From positions 1-39,927 of the forward strand of contig JACPRZ010000047.1 in the NCBI GenBank assembly GCA_016193485.1: 39,927 bases of DNA, read 5' to 3'. Position numbers and translations under genes: made by a program. Of this stretch, positions 8,983 through 17,262 are shown piece by piece. The notes under the pieces were generated by a model. It had not been told where the DNA came from, searched no databases, and saw only the letters and a program-made list of their open reading frames with translations. Numbering within the stretch: position 1 is the first letter of the stretch; each line of letters opens with the position of its first letter. The stretch is from Bacteroidota bacterium. GTDB taxonomy: Bacteria > Bacteroidota > Bacteroidia > JACPRZ01.

Positions 8983-9918
8983 CTATAAATTTTTTAATTT
9001 ACTTTGAATCATAACGAATTCAGTTAATTCCCTGGCCGGGTTCCCAGTCCAGGTTTGGTTATCGGGAACATTTTTAGTAACATTGGCACCGGTTCCGATA
9101 GTTACATTGGCACCGATTATTATTGCATCCCGCAAGGAAGATGAAGGGGCAATCCAGGAATTCTTACCGATTATTGTGCTTCCTCCTATCATTGTATTTG
9201 CGATAATAACAGAATTTTCCCCAACAACCACATTATGAGCAATATGCACCAGATTGTCAATCTTGCAACCTTTATGAATAATTGTATTTCCTAATGTGCC
9301 TCTGTCAATACAGGAATTCGTTCCGATTTCGACATTGTCCTCAATGGTCACACCGCCAATATGAGGGAACCTTTCGTAGGCGCCTGAATCATTTCTGGAT
9401 ATTCCAAAACCGACAGAACCAAGAACGGAATTTGCACCTATTATTACATTCCTGCCGATATGAACATGATCAAATAATACGGCTCCCGGAGCAATCACGG
9501 AATATTCTTTAATAGTCACTTTTCCAATCGTACAATGTGAACCAATGAAGACATTCTTGCTGATTTTTGCCTGTGGGTGAATAACTGCGGACGGATGGAT
9601 TGAAAATTTCATTGCCGGTTGAAAAAATAATTTTACTATTCTGATAAAAACAAGTTTGGGATTCGGAACGGAGATAAATGCCGGTACATGGGTAAAATTT
9701 TTAAGGAATGATTTTTTTTCTGAGCATATAATTACGGCTGCCTTTGTTTTCAGCAACAATTCTTTTTTATCCTTCCTTGTTGGATTTAACCACGAAATTG
9801 AATCCTGGTCAGCATCTGAAATTGCCGAAGGTTTTAAAAAGGAAAAATTTTTATTTCCAACAATCACACTCCTTTTTCCGAGAAGTGAGGCAATATCTTC
9901 TAAGAAAATCCGTTTCAT
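8983..9918 (-). CDS. LpxD-like N-acyltransferase with left-handed beta-helix
   Basis: This 311-residue protein has the LpxD architecture. An N-terminal region of about 100 residues resembles the uridine-binding domain, and hexapeptide repeats run from about residue 105 to 290. The signature DNLVHIAHNVVVGEN places a His at residue 228 in the position of the catalytic His of LpxD. LpxD adds a hydroxyacyl chain from acyl-ACP to UDP-3-O-acylglucosamine in lipid A synthesis. The C-terminal helical extension of typical LpxD seems short. Its location in a sugar cluster suggests a paralogue acylating a nucleotide amino sugar, though a second true LpxD cannot be excluded. It lies between a glycosyltransferase (5 bases away) and a deacetylase-like gene (2 bases away). 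Confidence 0.85.
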   Translation of the reverse strand: MKRIFLEDIASLLGKRSVIVGNKNFSFLKPSAISDADQDSISWLNPTRKDKKELLLKTKAAVIICSEKKSFLKNFTHVPAFISVPNPKLVFIRIVKLFFQPAMKFSIHPSAVIHPQAKISKNVFIGSHCTIGKVTIKEYSVIAPGAVLFDHVHIGRNVIIGANSVLGSVGFGISRNDSGAYERFPHIGGVTIEDNVEIGTNSCIDRGTLGNTIIHKGCKIDNLVHIAHNVVVGENSVIIANTMIGGSTIIGKNSWIAPSSSLRDAIIIGANVTIGTGANVTKNVPDNQTWTGNPARELTEFVMIQSKLKNL

Positions 9919-9920
9919 TT

Positions 9921-10670
9921 CTAATTAATATTCTTTCTATGAGACCGTTTTAATGTTCCGTCATAACCGGTTAATATTTCTGAAGAAAGGTCATGTACGA
10001 TTTTCTCAATTCTTTTCTTTGGCGACTTTTCAGTTTCCTGCCACCAACCCGGATGGGTCAATATCTGCGCGCAGGAAACGTCCGGTTTAAGTAATAAATC
10101 CTCAAGACGGTTATACCTCCAATATCCATTGGAATCAGAGCAATAGGTAAACTTTTTTTGAAAGAAACCTGAATAGGTATTTATCAGTCCGGCATAGGTA
10201 AAATCCCTGAATGTCAAAATAAATTTATCGGGATTATGAAAGGAAAAAACCGACACATTTATTTTCCATAATTCTTTGAATATTTTCTTTTCCAAGGTCA
10301 AATAATATTCCAGTTGTTTTTTCGACCGTATTCTGTAAAAATGCGGATCGAAATGAATCGCTATAGCATGACCCAATTTAATTATTCTTTTAATCCGTTC
10401 GCTTGAAATAGCATCAAATGCATTATAGAAATTATTATGGATCAAAATAAAATAAGTTGATTTTACACCCAGGGAATGTTCAATCTTTGCCAACTCCAAT
10501 GCATATTTTAAGGAATAATCAACATCGTGCCTCCACAGCAAAATATTTTTCTTTTTAAAGGACGAATCGAAAGATTGAAAAATAAAATTGTTTTTTGCTA
10601 TTTTTAAAATTCGCTTATAATTCTTTAATGTAAAATCCCTAAAATTGTATTTTTCAGCAATATGGCTCAT
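9921..10670 (-). CDS. Polysaccharide deacetylase-like protein (copy A)
   Basis: This 249-residue cytoplasmic protein has features of the NodB/carbohydrate esterase 4 fold: WRHDVDYSLKYALELA near residue 47 (HDVD as the acid and metal motif), AIAIHFDPHFY near residue 127, SFHNP, and a late LTHPGWW motif. Family members remove N- or O-acetyl groups using a metal, but many of those in O-antigen clusters are uncharacterised. There is no signal peptide, so a cytoplasmic nucleotide-sugar or lipid-linked substrate would be expected. It lies 4 bases from the formyltransferase gene and is distinctly AT-rich (for example about 20% G+C in the line starting at 10561). Confidence 0.75.
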   Translation of the reverse strand: MSHIAEKYNFRDFTLKNYKRILKIAKNNFIFQSFDSSFKKKNILLWRHDVDYSLKYALELAKIEHSLGVKSTYFILIHNNFYNAFDAISSERIKRIIKLGHAIAIHFDPHFYRIRSKKQLEYYLTLEKKIFKELWKINVSVFSFHNPDKFILTFRDFTYAGLINTYSGFFQKKFTYCSDSNGYWRYNRLEDLLLKPDVSCAQILTHPGWWQETEKSPKKRIEKIVHDLSSEILTGYDGTLKRSHRKNIN

Positions 10671-10674
10671 ACAT

Positions 10675-11619
10675 TTAGTTTAACCGCGTTCTTATTGAAG
10701 TAATTAATTTTCCCGGAGAAAATTTATCCTTTCCTTCTTCCAGGGATATTAATTCAATTTTTATCTTTCCATGTTGTGTCGCCACTAAAACAGAACCCTC
10801 TTTCTGAACTAAACAAATTTGCCCTGGTATTGCAAGATAATTTTCACCGTCATAGACAAGTGACGCCCTCCAAATCCTGATCATTTTACCGTTTAGATAT
10901 GCAAATGCTCCGGCATAAGGTTCAGACGATGCGTTTATAAGCCGCAGGATTTCTTCACCGCTCATTTTCCAGTCAATTCTGCCATCTTCGGGGATCCTGG
11001 GGTAGCAACGCAAAACCTCTTCCGGAACAACCGATTGTTTTTCCAGGATAAAGTTTTTATCCTTCTCAAGCGATCTTATTGAAGATAGCATCAGTTCAGG
11101 AATTTCTTTTTCAAACCATTCATAAATCTCCCTGATGCGGATGTTAATGTTGATCGGAAGGTAATTTCTTGCGATGATATCGCCAGCATCCAGTTTGCCT
11201 CCGACCATTTTATGAACGCACAAGCCGATTTTTTTTTCTCCGTTCAGGATCGCCCACGCCTGGCAGGCGTTTCCCCTGTACCTTGGAAGGTCGCCACCAT
11301 GAGCATTTAAAATCCCCAATGGAAACAGATCAATCACATCCTGCGGAATAATGCCTGTATAATTTACGCTTACGGCAATCGGAATTTCCCCGGATTGCCG
11401 CAATATTTTCTGAATATCGGATTTTTTTATAGCCGGATTGTGCATAAAATGCGCTCCGTTTTTCCGTGCAAATGACTCAAAATCCTTTGAGGAATACTTA
11501 TATTCTGGCGCTTCCTTCGCAGTAATCACCAGTGGGATCTCATACCCGTTCCTGACAAGATTGTTCATGGTATTAAACAACCACTCCGAACGTCCTATTA
11601 CAGCAACCTTTTTGACCAT
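10675..11619 (-). CDS. Sugar N-formyltransferase-like protein (methionyl-tRNA formyltransferase family)
   Basis: This 314-residue formyltransferase-fold protein carries the catalytic triad of N10-formyl-tetrahydrofolate-dependent enzymes: Asn105 and His107 in LNAHGGDLPRYRG and Asp144 in GGKLDAGDII. A C-terminal domain follows (RIDWKMSGEEILRLINA onward) resembling the FMT C-terminal domain, also seen in ArnA-like sugar formyltransferases. In a polysaccharide operon the likely job is N-formylation of a dideoxyamino nucleotide sugar produced by the aminotransferase at 17263-18411. The cellular fmt gene is an alternative but would be out of place here. The 5' end overlaps the upstream deacetylase-like gene by 22 bases. 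Confidence 0.85.
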   Translation of the reverse strand: MVKKVAVIGRSEWLFNTMNNLVRNGYEIPLVITAKEAPEYKYSSKDFESFARKNGAHFMHNPAIKKSDIQKILRQSGEIPIAVSVNYTGIIPQDVIDLFPLGILNAHGGDLPRYRGNACQAWAILNGEKKIGLCVHKMVGGKLDAGDIIARNYLPININIRIREIYEWFEKEIPELMLSSIRSLEKDKNFILEKQSVVPEEVLRCYPRIPEDGRIDWKMSGEEILRLINASSEPYAGAFAYLNGKMIRIWRASLVYDGENYLAIPGQICLVQKEGSVLVATQHGKIKIELISLEEGKDKFSPGKLITSIRTRLN

Positions 11620-12323
11620 CTTCCCGCTGATTCAATAAGTTTGAATGTTCCGGTTTTCTTTTTTTTGATTAATCCAATCAAAGCAAGTAAAAAATCTCTT
11701 GTCCCGGTATTTTCCCTGTTGATTCGTTTTTTCAGTTCGCCCGGATCCCTGAGGTAAGGCCTAATGGAGGAATAAAAATCAGGAGTGTGGCTGTTCATAA
11801 AAATGTGAACTGGGTGAAAATCAAGGACAGCATATTCTGCATTGATTATTTCTGCAATAAGTTCCTGGTCATTAAAAGATTTCCCGTAGACAAAATGAAC
11901 ATCATCTTCCCAAGTATATGGCATTCTGATCAACCCTGTCCAGCACAGATATGGGTGAATAGTAAAATTATAAGGATAAAAGGAATTGACATCATAGACC
12001 AGACCTTTTTCTGCAAATAATTTAAGCAGCAGCGATGACTGCATCATGCTGTGTGACCTCACACCTTTTGCACCGGGATAAATATGAAGCAATAAATCAA
12101 TTACCTCCTCCGGGTTACGTCCGTTTGAAAAATCCCCGTTCAGCAATTTGTTAAAATTAGGATGGATGCCGATTTCAAAAAGATCACGGTTACAGTTTAA
12201 GATCACTTCAGACCTATGCGTTGCAAAAATAGTGGCTTTAATGCCTGCCGATTCAAATATCAGAAGCGCATCGGCAATCACTTCTTCAGGAGCCCAGTCC
12301 GTATCAATAGTAAAACCGATCAT
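11598..12323 (-). CDS. Polysaccharide deacetylase-like protein (copy B)
   Basis: This 241-residue protein starts with MIGFTIDTDWAPEEV; the paired Asp residues (7 and 9) at the end of the first strand match the catalytic/metal motif of the carbohydrate esterase 4 fold. GIHPNFN near residue 52 supplies a His, RSHSM near residue 90 is a third conserved block, and DFHPVHIF a late His motif. No signal peptide is visible. It is only distantly similar to copy A two genes downstream; two different deacetylase-like genes flank the formyltransferase. It may act on the same amino sugar before formylation or acylation, but that is inference. Confidence 0.75.
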   Translation of the reverse strand: MIGFTIDTDWAPEEVIADALLIFESAGIKATIFATHRSEVILNCNRDLFEIGIHPNFNKLLNGDFSNGRNPEEVIDLLLHIYPGAKGVRSHSMMQSSLLLKLFAEKGLVYDVNSFYPYNFTIHPYLCWTGLIRMPYTWEDDVHFVYGKSFNDQELIAEIINAEYAVLDFHPVHIFMNSHTPDFYSSIRPYLRDPGELKKRINRENTGTRDFLLALIGLIKKKKTGTFKLIESAGRWSKRLL

Positions 12324-12345
12324 GTTTAATTTTTAAAACGTGAAA

Positions 12346-13308
12346 TTACCGGCACGGGATAAATCTCGCCCTGTAACCAAGGTTAAATTTAATAAAATCA
12401 ATTTCTATCGCGGTTCTCTTTTTAGTATATAATTTTGATTCCATATCAAAGTAGGAAATTCTATTCTTTTTTAGTTTTCCCATACCGGCAATATTATATC
12501 CGATCATGATTTTATCTTCGTTAGTTTTTTCAGTACCCATACAGGTATCGGTTTTCAGTAAAACATTTTTTTTATATTTCGGAAAAACACTGAGAAATTC
12601 ATTGATAAATATCTTCATCATATTAATTTTATCTTTTCCGGTGACTTTTTTCCAGCAGGAAAGTTTTCCGGTAATATCTTTTGCCGGAATGCCGGCATAG
12701 GTGTGGAAGGGTTCGGTGTTTTTTGTAAGCACTGATCCGGTCATTATTATGGAATTCCTTTCCACTGTCAAGCCGGGTGAAATTACCGCTCCGCCAACAA
12801 TCCAGACATTATCCATAATATTGAGGGGTAGTTCGCCAAATAAAGTGCATCCCTCAAGCAATTCCCCGCTTGCAACATGCGTCCATAATTGAGAGTGAGT
12901 GCCTATTCTCACATTATTTCCTATTGTTAATGTTTCGGTGGAATTTAAGATGCTCTGTTGCCCGATCCAGCAGTTGAAACCGATAGTCAGCGGTTTGTAC
13001 CCGCTGTGCAAACCTGAATTATGCAACTGGGAATAATCCTTCATAATAAAAACCGGAACAAGTACCTGGTTAGAAAAACCAATAAAAGCGTTATCGCCAA
13101 TTTCAAACAATTTCATTTCTTCCCGGAGTCCCCTTGCAATAGTACCTTTCTGAATGACGGAATCGTATCCGATGACTATTTTCCGGGCGTTAATAATTAC
13201 ATTGTCTTCAATTACCGAACCGGGAAAAATTTTACACACATCCGCTTCAATGGTAACATTTTTACCGAATTTTACATTATTAAAAGCAGAGCAATCGATT
13301 TTTTTCAT
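12346..13308 (-). CDS. Left-handed beta-helix acyltransferase (hexapeptide repeat)
   Basis: This protein of about 320 residues has isoleucine-rich hexapeptide repeats from about residue 15 to 210 (for example VIEDNVIINARKIVIGYDSV and GFNCWIGQQSILNSTETL), the hallmark of trimeric acetyl/acyltransferases. A loop with WTHVASGELLEG and the end GSVLTKNTEPFHTYAGIPAK match sugar O-acetyltransferases of the WbbJ/LbH group. The frame can extend to a TTG at 13311, but ATG at 13308 overlaps the asnB stop by one base (TGATG) and is the likelier start. A C-terminal tail of about 95 residues lies beyond the helix. The likely role is O- or N-acetylation of a polysaccharide unit or its precursor. Confidence 0.83.
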   Translation of the reverse strand: MKKIDCSAFNNVKFGKNVTIEADVCKIFPGSVIEDNVIINARKIVIGYDSVIQKGTIARGLREEMKLFEIGDNAFIGFSNQVLVPVFIMKDYSQLHNSGLHSGYKPLTIGFNCWIGQQSILNSTETLTIGNNVRIGTHSQLWTHVASGELLEGCTLFGELPLNIMDNVWIVGGAVISPGLTVERNSIIMTGSVLTKNTEPFHTYAGIPAKDITGKLSCWKKVTGKDKINMMKIFINEFLSVFPKYKKNVLLKTDTCMGTEKTNEDKIMIGYNIAGMGKLKKNRISYFDMESKLYTKKRTAIEIDFIKFNLGYRARFIPCR

Positions 13309-15203
13309 CAATCGGCAATTTTTTCATTGTTAATAAAAATCCTGCACCACCATTCAAAGCAAAGCAGCGACCAGATTATCAGGCGGTGATTTTTTCTTTC
13401 GTTAATGTGTTCATTTATTATAGTCCTTTTGTAATCGGGATTTATGAAAATAGATGAACATGTTTTCTTATCGAGTAAAAGTTCTTTCACATAGGAGGCA
13501 TTTTCTCCCCTGTACCATGATTCTTCTGGGGACGAAAATCCCTGCTTTTTACGGTTTATTATTTTTTCAGGCAGAAAATCAGCCATAGATTTACGCAGCA
13601 CATTTTTCCCATCGTCAAACTCGCGATAAACATATTTTTTATTACCTGCTATATTTTCATCAATACGTTTCATGTTTTCAAGGTTACCGAGTTTGTGCCT
13701 TATCGGGATCTTCTGCGCAAAAGTAACAAGATCATTGTCAAGGAACGGAAACCTCTCCTCAAGTCCGTTAGCCATGGATAATTTATCTCCCACAAGGAGA
13801 AGCCCTGCTAAAAATGTCTTTATTTCAAAATATAAACTGTTCTGTATGTGTTGTTCCGGGGTATCATATTTTAATTTTTTATTAAAAGTAAAAACACGTT
13901 CAAATACCCTGCGCGGTTCATCCCGGTCGGTTTTTCTGAATACCTCGGGCCGGAACAGGGATACTTTATCTTCATCCGGAACGAGGCGTTGCCAGAAACC
14001 GTAATAATTATCGAAAAACGATTTTTGATCAAGCGAATTGAATACCCTGTAATACCGCCACGGATATCCCCCGTATAGTTCATCTCCACCGGTTCCCTGC
14101 AGGCATACTTTCACGAATTTTGATGCAAGGCGGCTTATGTAATAATTCGGGTAACTCATTCCCACGCGCAAATCCTCAAGGTGCCAGACCACTTTTGGCA
14201 GTGACCACCTGAGGTCTCCGGCATTGATCACCTGCTCGTAATGTTCGGTTTTAAAGTAATTGGCAAGGAGTTCTGCATCCCTTCTTTCATCAAAATTGGC
14301 TTCGGAGCCGGTAACTTCCGACATATCAAAACCTGCGGTGAAAGTGGATAACCTCGGTAAATGACTGCTTGCTATAGCGGTTATGGAACCGGAATCCATG
14401 CCCCCGGACAAATACGATCCAACAGGGACATCAGAAACCATTTGGCGTGCTACGGCAACCCTGAAAAGCCGTTCGGTTTCGTCAACGGCATCATTGAAAC
14501 TCATGGTTTCGTCAGGTTCCGAAAAATCATAATCCCACCACGACTGATGTTTCACAAACTTCGTCTCAGAGTTAATTTTAACCGTATTTGCCGGAGGAAG
14601 TAACATAATATCTTTGAACAAAGTGTGATATGCGAAAAGGTTCTGAAATGAAAAATATTCATTGAGCGCATTGAAATCAACGGCAATGCGGTAATCAGGA
14701 TGTTGAAGAATTGACTTTATTTCTGAAGCAAAAACAAGGCACTTCCCGTTAAACCAGTAATAGAGCGGTTTAACGCCAAAGCGGTCCCTGCTGAGATATA
14801 ACTCTTTTCGTGTCCGGTTCCAGGCGGCAATCGCAAACATTCCGTTAAGCCGTTCAAGGAAAGAAGTCCCATACAAAGTTAAACCTTCAACAATAACTTC
14901 GGTATCTGATGTGGAAATAAAGGATGCACCTGCAGCCGTCAGTTCTTTGCGCAACTCTTTAAAATTATATATGCACCCGTTAAAAACAATCACCCATTCT
15001 TTATTTTTTGAAAACATGGGCTGCTTACCTTTTTCAGAAAGGTCTAATATGGCGAGCCGTTTGTGGCCTAATGCAATATTTTTTTCAGAAAAAAATCCTT
15101 CTCCGTCAGGTCCCCGGTGGGACATTTGCGCAGTGACTTTCTTAATTAACTGCTCAGGTACCGGAATACCGGTAAGATTGAATATTCCAGCAATTGCACA
15201 CAT
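13308..15203 (-). CDS. asnB: Asparagine synthetase-like, glutamine-hydrolysing amidotransferase (copy 2)
   Basis: This is a 631-residue AsnB-type protein with Cys2 in MCAIAGIF as glutaminase nucleophile, SHRGPDGEGFF near residue 30, the PP-loop YLSGGMDSGSITAIAS near residue 268, and LQGTGGDELYGGYPW, where the family usually has GDGGDE. It is clearly divergent from copy 1 at 4351-6222. Two such genes in one cluster suggest two amide-forming steps or two substrates. It sits between the secreted hydrolase (4 bases away) and the acyltransferase (one-base overlap). A housekeeping asparagine synthetase role is possible for one copy, but the context favours modification of a sugar acid. Confidence 0.9.
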   Translation of the reverse strand: MCAIAGIFNLTGIPVPEQLIKKVTAQMSHRGPDGEGFFSEKNIALGHKRLAILDLSEKGKQPMFSKNKEWVIVFNGCIYNFKELRKELTAAGASFISTSDTEVIVEGLTLYGTSFLERLNGMFAIAAWNRTRKELYLSRDRFGVKPLYYWFNGKCLVFASEIKSILQHPDYRIAVDFNALNEYFSFQNLFAYHTLFKDIMLLPPANTVKINSETKFVKHQSWWDYDFSEPDETMSFNDAVDETERLFRVAVARQMVSDVPVGSYLSGGMDSGSITAIASSHLPRLSTFTAGFDMSEVTGSEANFDERRDAELLANYFKTEHYEQVINAGDLRWSLPKVVWHLEDLRVGMSYPNYYISRLASKFVKVCLQGTGGDELYGGYPWRYYRVFNSLDQKSFFDNYYGFWQRLVPDEDKVSLFRPEVFRKTDRDEPRRVFERVFTFNKKLKYDTPEQHIQNSLYFEIKTFLAGLLLVGDKLSMANGLEERFPFLDNDLVTFAQKIPIRHKLGNLENMKRIDENIAGNKKYVYREFDDGKNVLRKSMADFLPEKIINRKKQGFSSPEESWYRGENASYVKELLLDKKTCSSIFINPDYKRTIINEHINERKNHRLIIWSLLCFEWWCRIFINNEKIAD

Positions 15204-15207
15204 TTAT

Positions 15208-16257
15208 TTATTGACCGAGATAGGCATCTTTTTTAATACAGGAATATTTTTTTGTTTTAATATTTATCAGATAAATCCCATAGGATATTTTTGAAAGTGG
15301 TATAATTACGGAAAAAGAAAGTGCATTTTTTAGGTGGAATGATTGATGTATCAATGATCCGTTTGCATTATAAAGGGTAATCTCAATTTTTCCTGCCTCG
15401 CTGTTATTCATTAGGATAAATAAATTTTTGTTATAAAATTTGGCGATTACGGTATTTGAAAGCGGGTAATTCAGATTTTTTACTATTACTATTGTAACCG
15501 TATCGCTGATCATTGAACACCCTGAAAAATCGGAAACAACAAGATAATAATCTCCGTTTGCTCCGGTAACATAAGTATTTTGCGTTGCTCCCGGTATCAA
15601 CATTCCCTGATAATACCACTGATATGCCTGATAAATCGGGCTCACCGACAGGGTATCTCCATTCATACTGATTAAAGGGCGGATTGTATCGTAAAGAATA
15701 ATATTGACTGAATCTGAATATTTTGGGCATCCGCCTGCTGTGGTCAACAGAATTTTATATTCTCCCTCCTGCGTTACATAAAAAAAATCGTTTCCGTTTC
15801 CTGCCGGCAGAAGAGTATCATTTCTGAGCCAATCAATGGATGAGTAATTATTATATGTATTAACTAACCAAGCGGTGTCACCCGGACAAATTGAATCGGT
15901 TGACGAGGAAGTGAAAACGGAAAGTGTTATCTGAGAAGTATCTGATAATACTGTCAGATCCGGTGAAAAAGCAGTCACATTACTTGTTGTACTTGTACGA
16001 ACTTTATAGATTCCCGAAGCGGTAATAATTATACTGTCATCGGTTTGTCCTGAAATCTGCATGCCGTTTTTGAACCATTGAAAAAGATACCCGGGAGCAT
16101 TGCCTGTGAATAGAATCAGGGAATCTCCGGGACAAAGATTAACCGTGTCAGCGGTAATATTTAATAGGGGAACCGGTCTTATGCCATCTTCAATACAAGT
16201 TTCAGTAGGAACCGGTACGGGAAAATTATGACCCCAGGGACCTGTGACACAAGTCAC
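15208..16257 (-). CDS. C-terminal part of frameshifted secreted hydrolase: catalytic His, Ig-like domains, T9SS sorting tail
   Basis: The frame begins at GTG (16257) without a signal peptide, but it reads sensibly further upstream to about 16383, with YAFSYGTLDVFVYKAE then GPWGHNF. It therefore continues the gene at 16254-17243. The region holds the probable catalytic His (GHNF), then two or three Ig-like domains beginning with CPGDSLILF, CPGDTAWLV and a YQAYQWYYQG segment. A C-terminal domain with SEAGKIEITLYNANGSLIHQ and ISYGIYLINI is typical of T9SS cargo, which is secreted and anchored to the cell surface. On its own this fragment would not be exported. Read with the upstream part, the intact protein would be about 678 residues. 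Confidence 0.8.
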   Translation of the reverse strand: MTCVTGPWGHNFPVPVPTETCIEDGIRPVPLLNITADTVNLCPGDSLILFTGNAPGYLFQWFKNGMQISGQTDDSIIITASGIYKVRTSTTSNVTAFSPDLTVLSDTSQITLSVFTSSSTDSICPGDTAWLVNTYNNYSSIDWLRNDTLLPAGNGNDFFYVTQEGEYKILLTTAGGCPKYSDSVNIILYDTIRPLISMNGDTLSVSPIYQAYQWYYQGMLIPGATQNTYVTGANGDYYLVVSDFSGCSMISDTVTIVIVKNLNYPLSNTVIAKFYNKNLFILMNNSEAGKIEITLYNANGSLIHQSFHLKNALSFSVIIPLSKISYGIYLINIKTKKYSCIKKDAYLGQ

Positions 16258-17243
16258 ATTCGATAAGGAAGAAAAGTAGTCACAGGTATATAAATTTTCA
16301 GCTTCTGCTTTGTAAACAAAAACATCCAGCGTTCCATAACTGAAAGCATATTTTGTATTCTGATTCTGAATAATATTAACAATTCATGACCGATCGGTTG
16401 GTTCATACCCATTAATGCAAATTTTTCAAATAAAACCGAAAAACCGGAAGCAATGACTGCAGCGGCTGGTTCCGCCTGCAATGAAACGTACAGTGATGCG
16501 GTTCCTCCCTGCGACAACCCTACTATAGCAATCTTCCGGTACTTATTCTTTAAATATTTGGCAAATGCCACGCATTGGGTTAAATAATATGCCGTATAAG
16601 AAAAACCGGTATTAATGAGAAAAGGGACTATTGCTTCATCCATCAATAATTTATTTTCCCTGTGTATTCCCAGAAAATCCTGATTGGGTTTAACAAAAAT
16701 GTAGGTATCACCGTATTTTGAAACATTATCGACAATCGGTCCATGGTAACCGGTTTTATAATAAATTTCAGTTGACTGATTTGTTCCGGAACCGGGAATA
16801 ATAAGCGTTGCGACAGAATCAGCACTGACCATTCCCGGGACAAAAAAACAATAAGCATAATAAGTTTTACTGTTAAATTGAAAAGAAATTCTGGTAATGG
16901 TATCAATAAGTGTGTCATTTAAAACAGTAATGGGTGAATATGAATTAAAAAAATCGGAAGTTGTGATATCAAACTTTTTCAGTTGGTATTCCAGTTCAGC
17001 GATTGTGGTAATTTGCGAATCCAATTGATTAGGCAATGCGGGGTTCTGGAATAAGTATTGTAAAATTTCCGTATCGGCAGAAAAGGTAAGCGATGATATT
17101 TTTTTTTGTAAAATAGTCGTAAAATTTGTATCAATGACCGATTGTTTTATGATATCTTCATAAGTAAAAACATTTTGAGCAAAGAAATTTCCACGGGAAA
17201 CAAGTAAAAGCGGCACGGCAATAAAATAATTCCTGATATTCAT
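16254..17243 (-). CDS. N-terminal part of frameshifted secreted alpha/beta hydrolase
   Basis: This gene fragment encodes 329 residues starting with a signal peptide (MNIRNYFIAVPLLLVSRGNF, cleavage probably after FAQ). An alpha/beta-hydrolase core contains the oxyanion-type segment LIIPGSGTNQ near residue 147 and the nucleophile elbow VGLSQGG with Ser244. After Glu287 the sequence stops resembling the family (LLILFRIRIQNML and so on) and ends after 42 more residues. Sensible coding resumes in the -1 frame, which supplies the Asp (307 in the joined protein) and His (339) of the triad. A single missing base near 16381-16385 explains this. It may be a real pseudogene or a sequencing error. It lies 19 bases downstream of the aminotransferase gene. 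Confidence 0.82.
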   Translation of the reverse strand: MNIRNYFIAVPLLLVSRGNFFAQNVFTYEDIIKQSVIDTNFTTILQKKISSLTFSADTEILQYLFQNPALPNQLDSQITTIAELEYQLKKFDITTSDFFNSYSPITVLNDTLIDTITRISFQFNSKTYYAYCFFVPGMVSADSVATLIIPGSGTNQSTEIYYKTGYHGPIVDNVSKYGDTYIFVKPNQDFLGIHRENKLLMDEAIVPFLINTGFSYTAYYLTQCVAFAKYLKNKYRKIAIVGLSQGGTASLYVSLQAEPAAAVIASGFSVLFEKFALMGMNQPIGHELLILFRIRIQNMLSVMERWMFLFTKQKLKIYIPVTTFLPYRM

Positions 17244-17262
17244 TTTAATAAGTATTATTTTA

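Noticed and set aside
11255..11275. Palindrome CGCCTGGCAGGCG in the formyltransferase gene as a family B element
   Set aside because: It lacks the CCTGCCT...AGGCAGG core and codes a conserved-looking ACQAW segment of the enzyme.
16375..16390. Programmed -1 ribosomal frameshifting in the hydrolase gene
   Set aside because: No X-XXY-YYZ slippery heptamer or downstream pseudoknot is evident at the junction; an indel is simpler.
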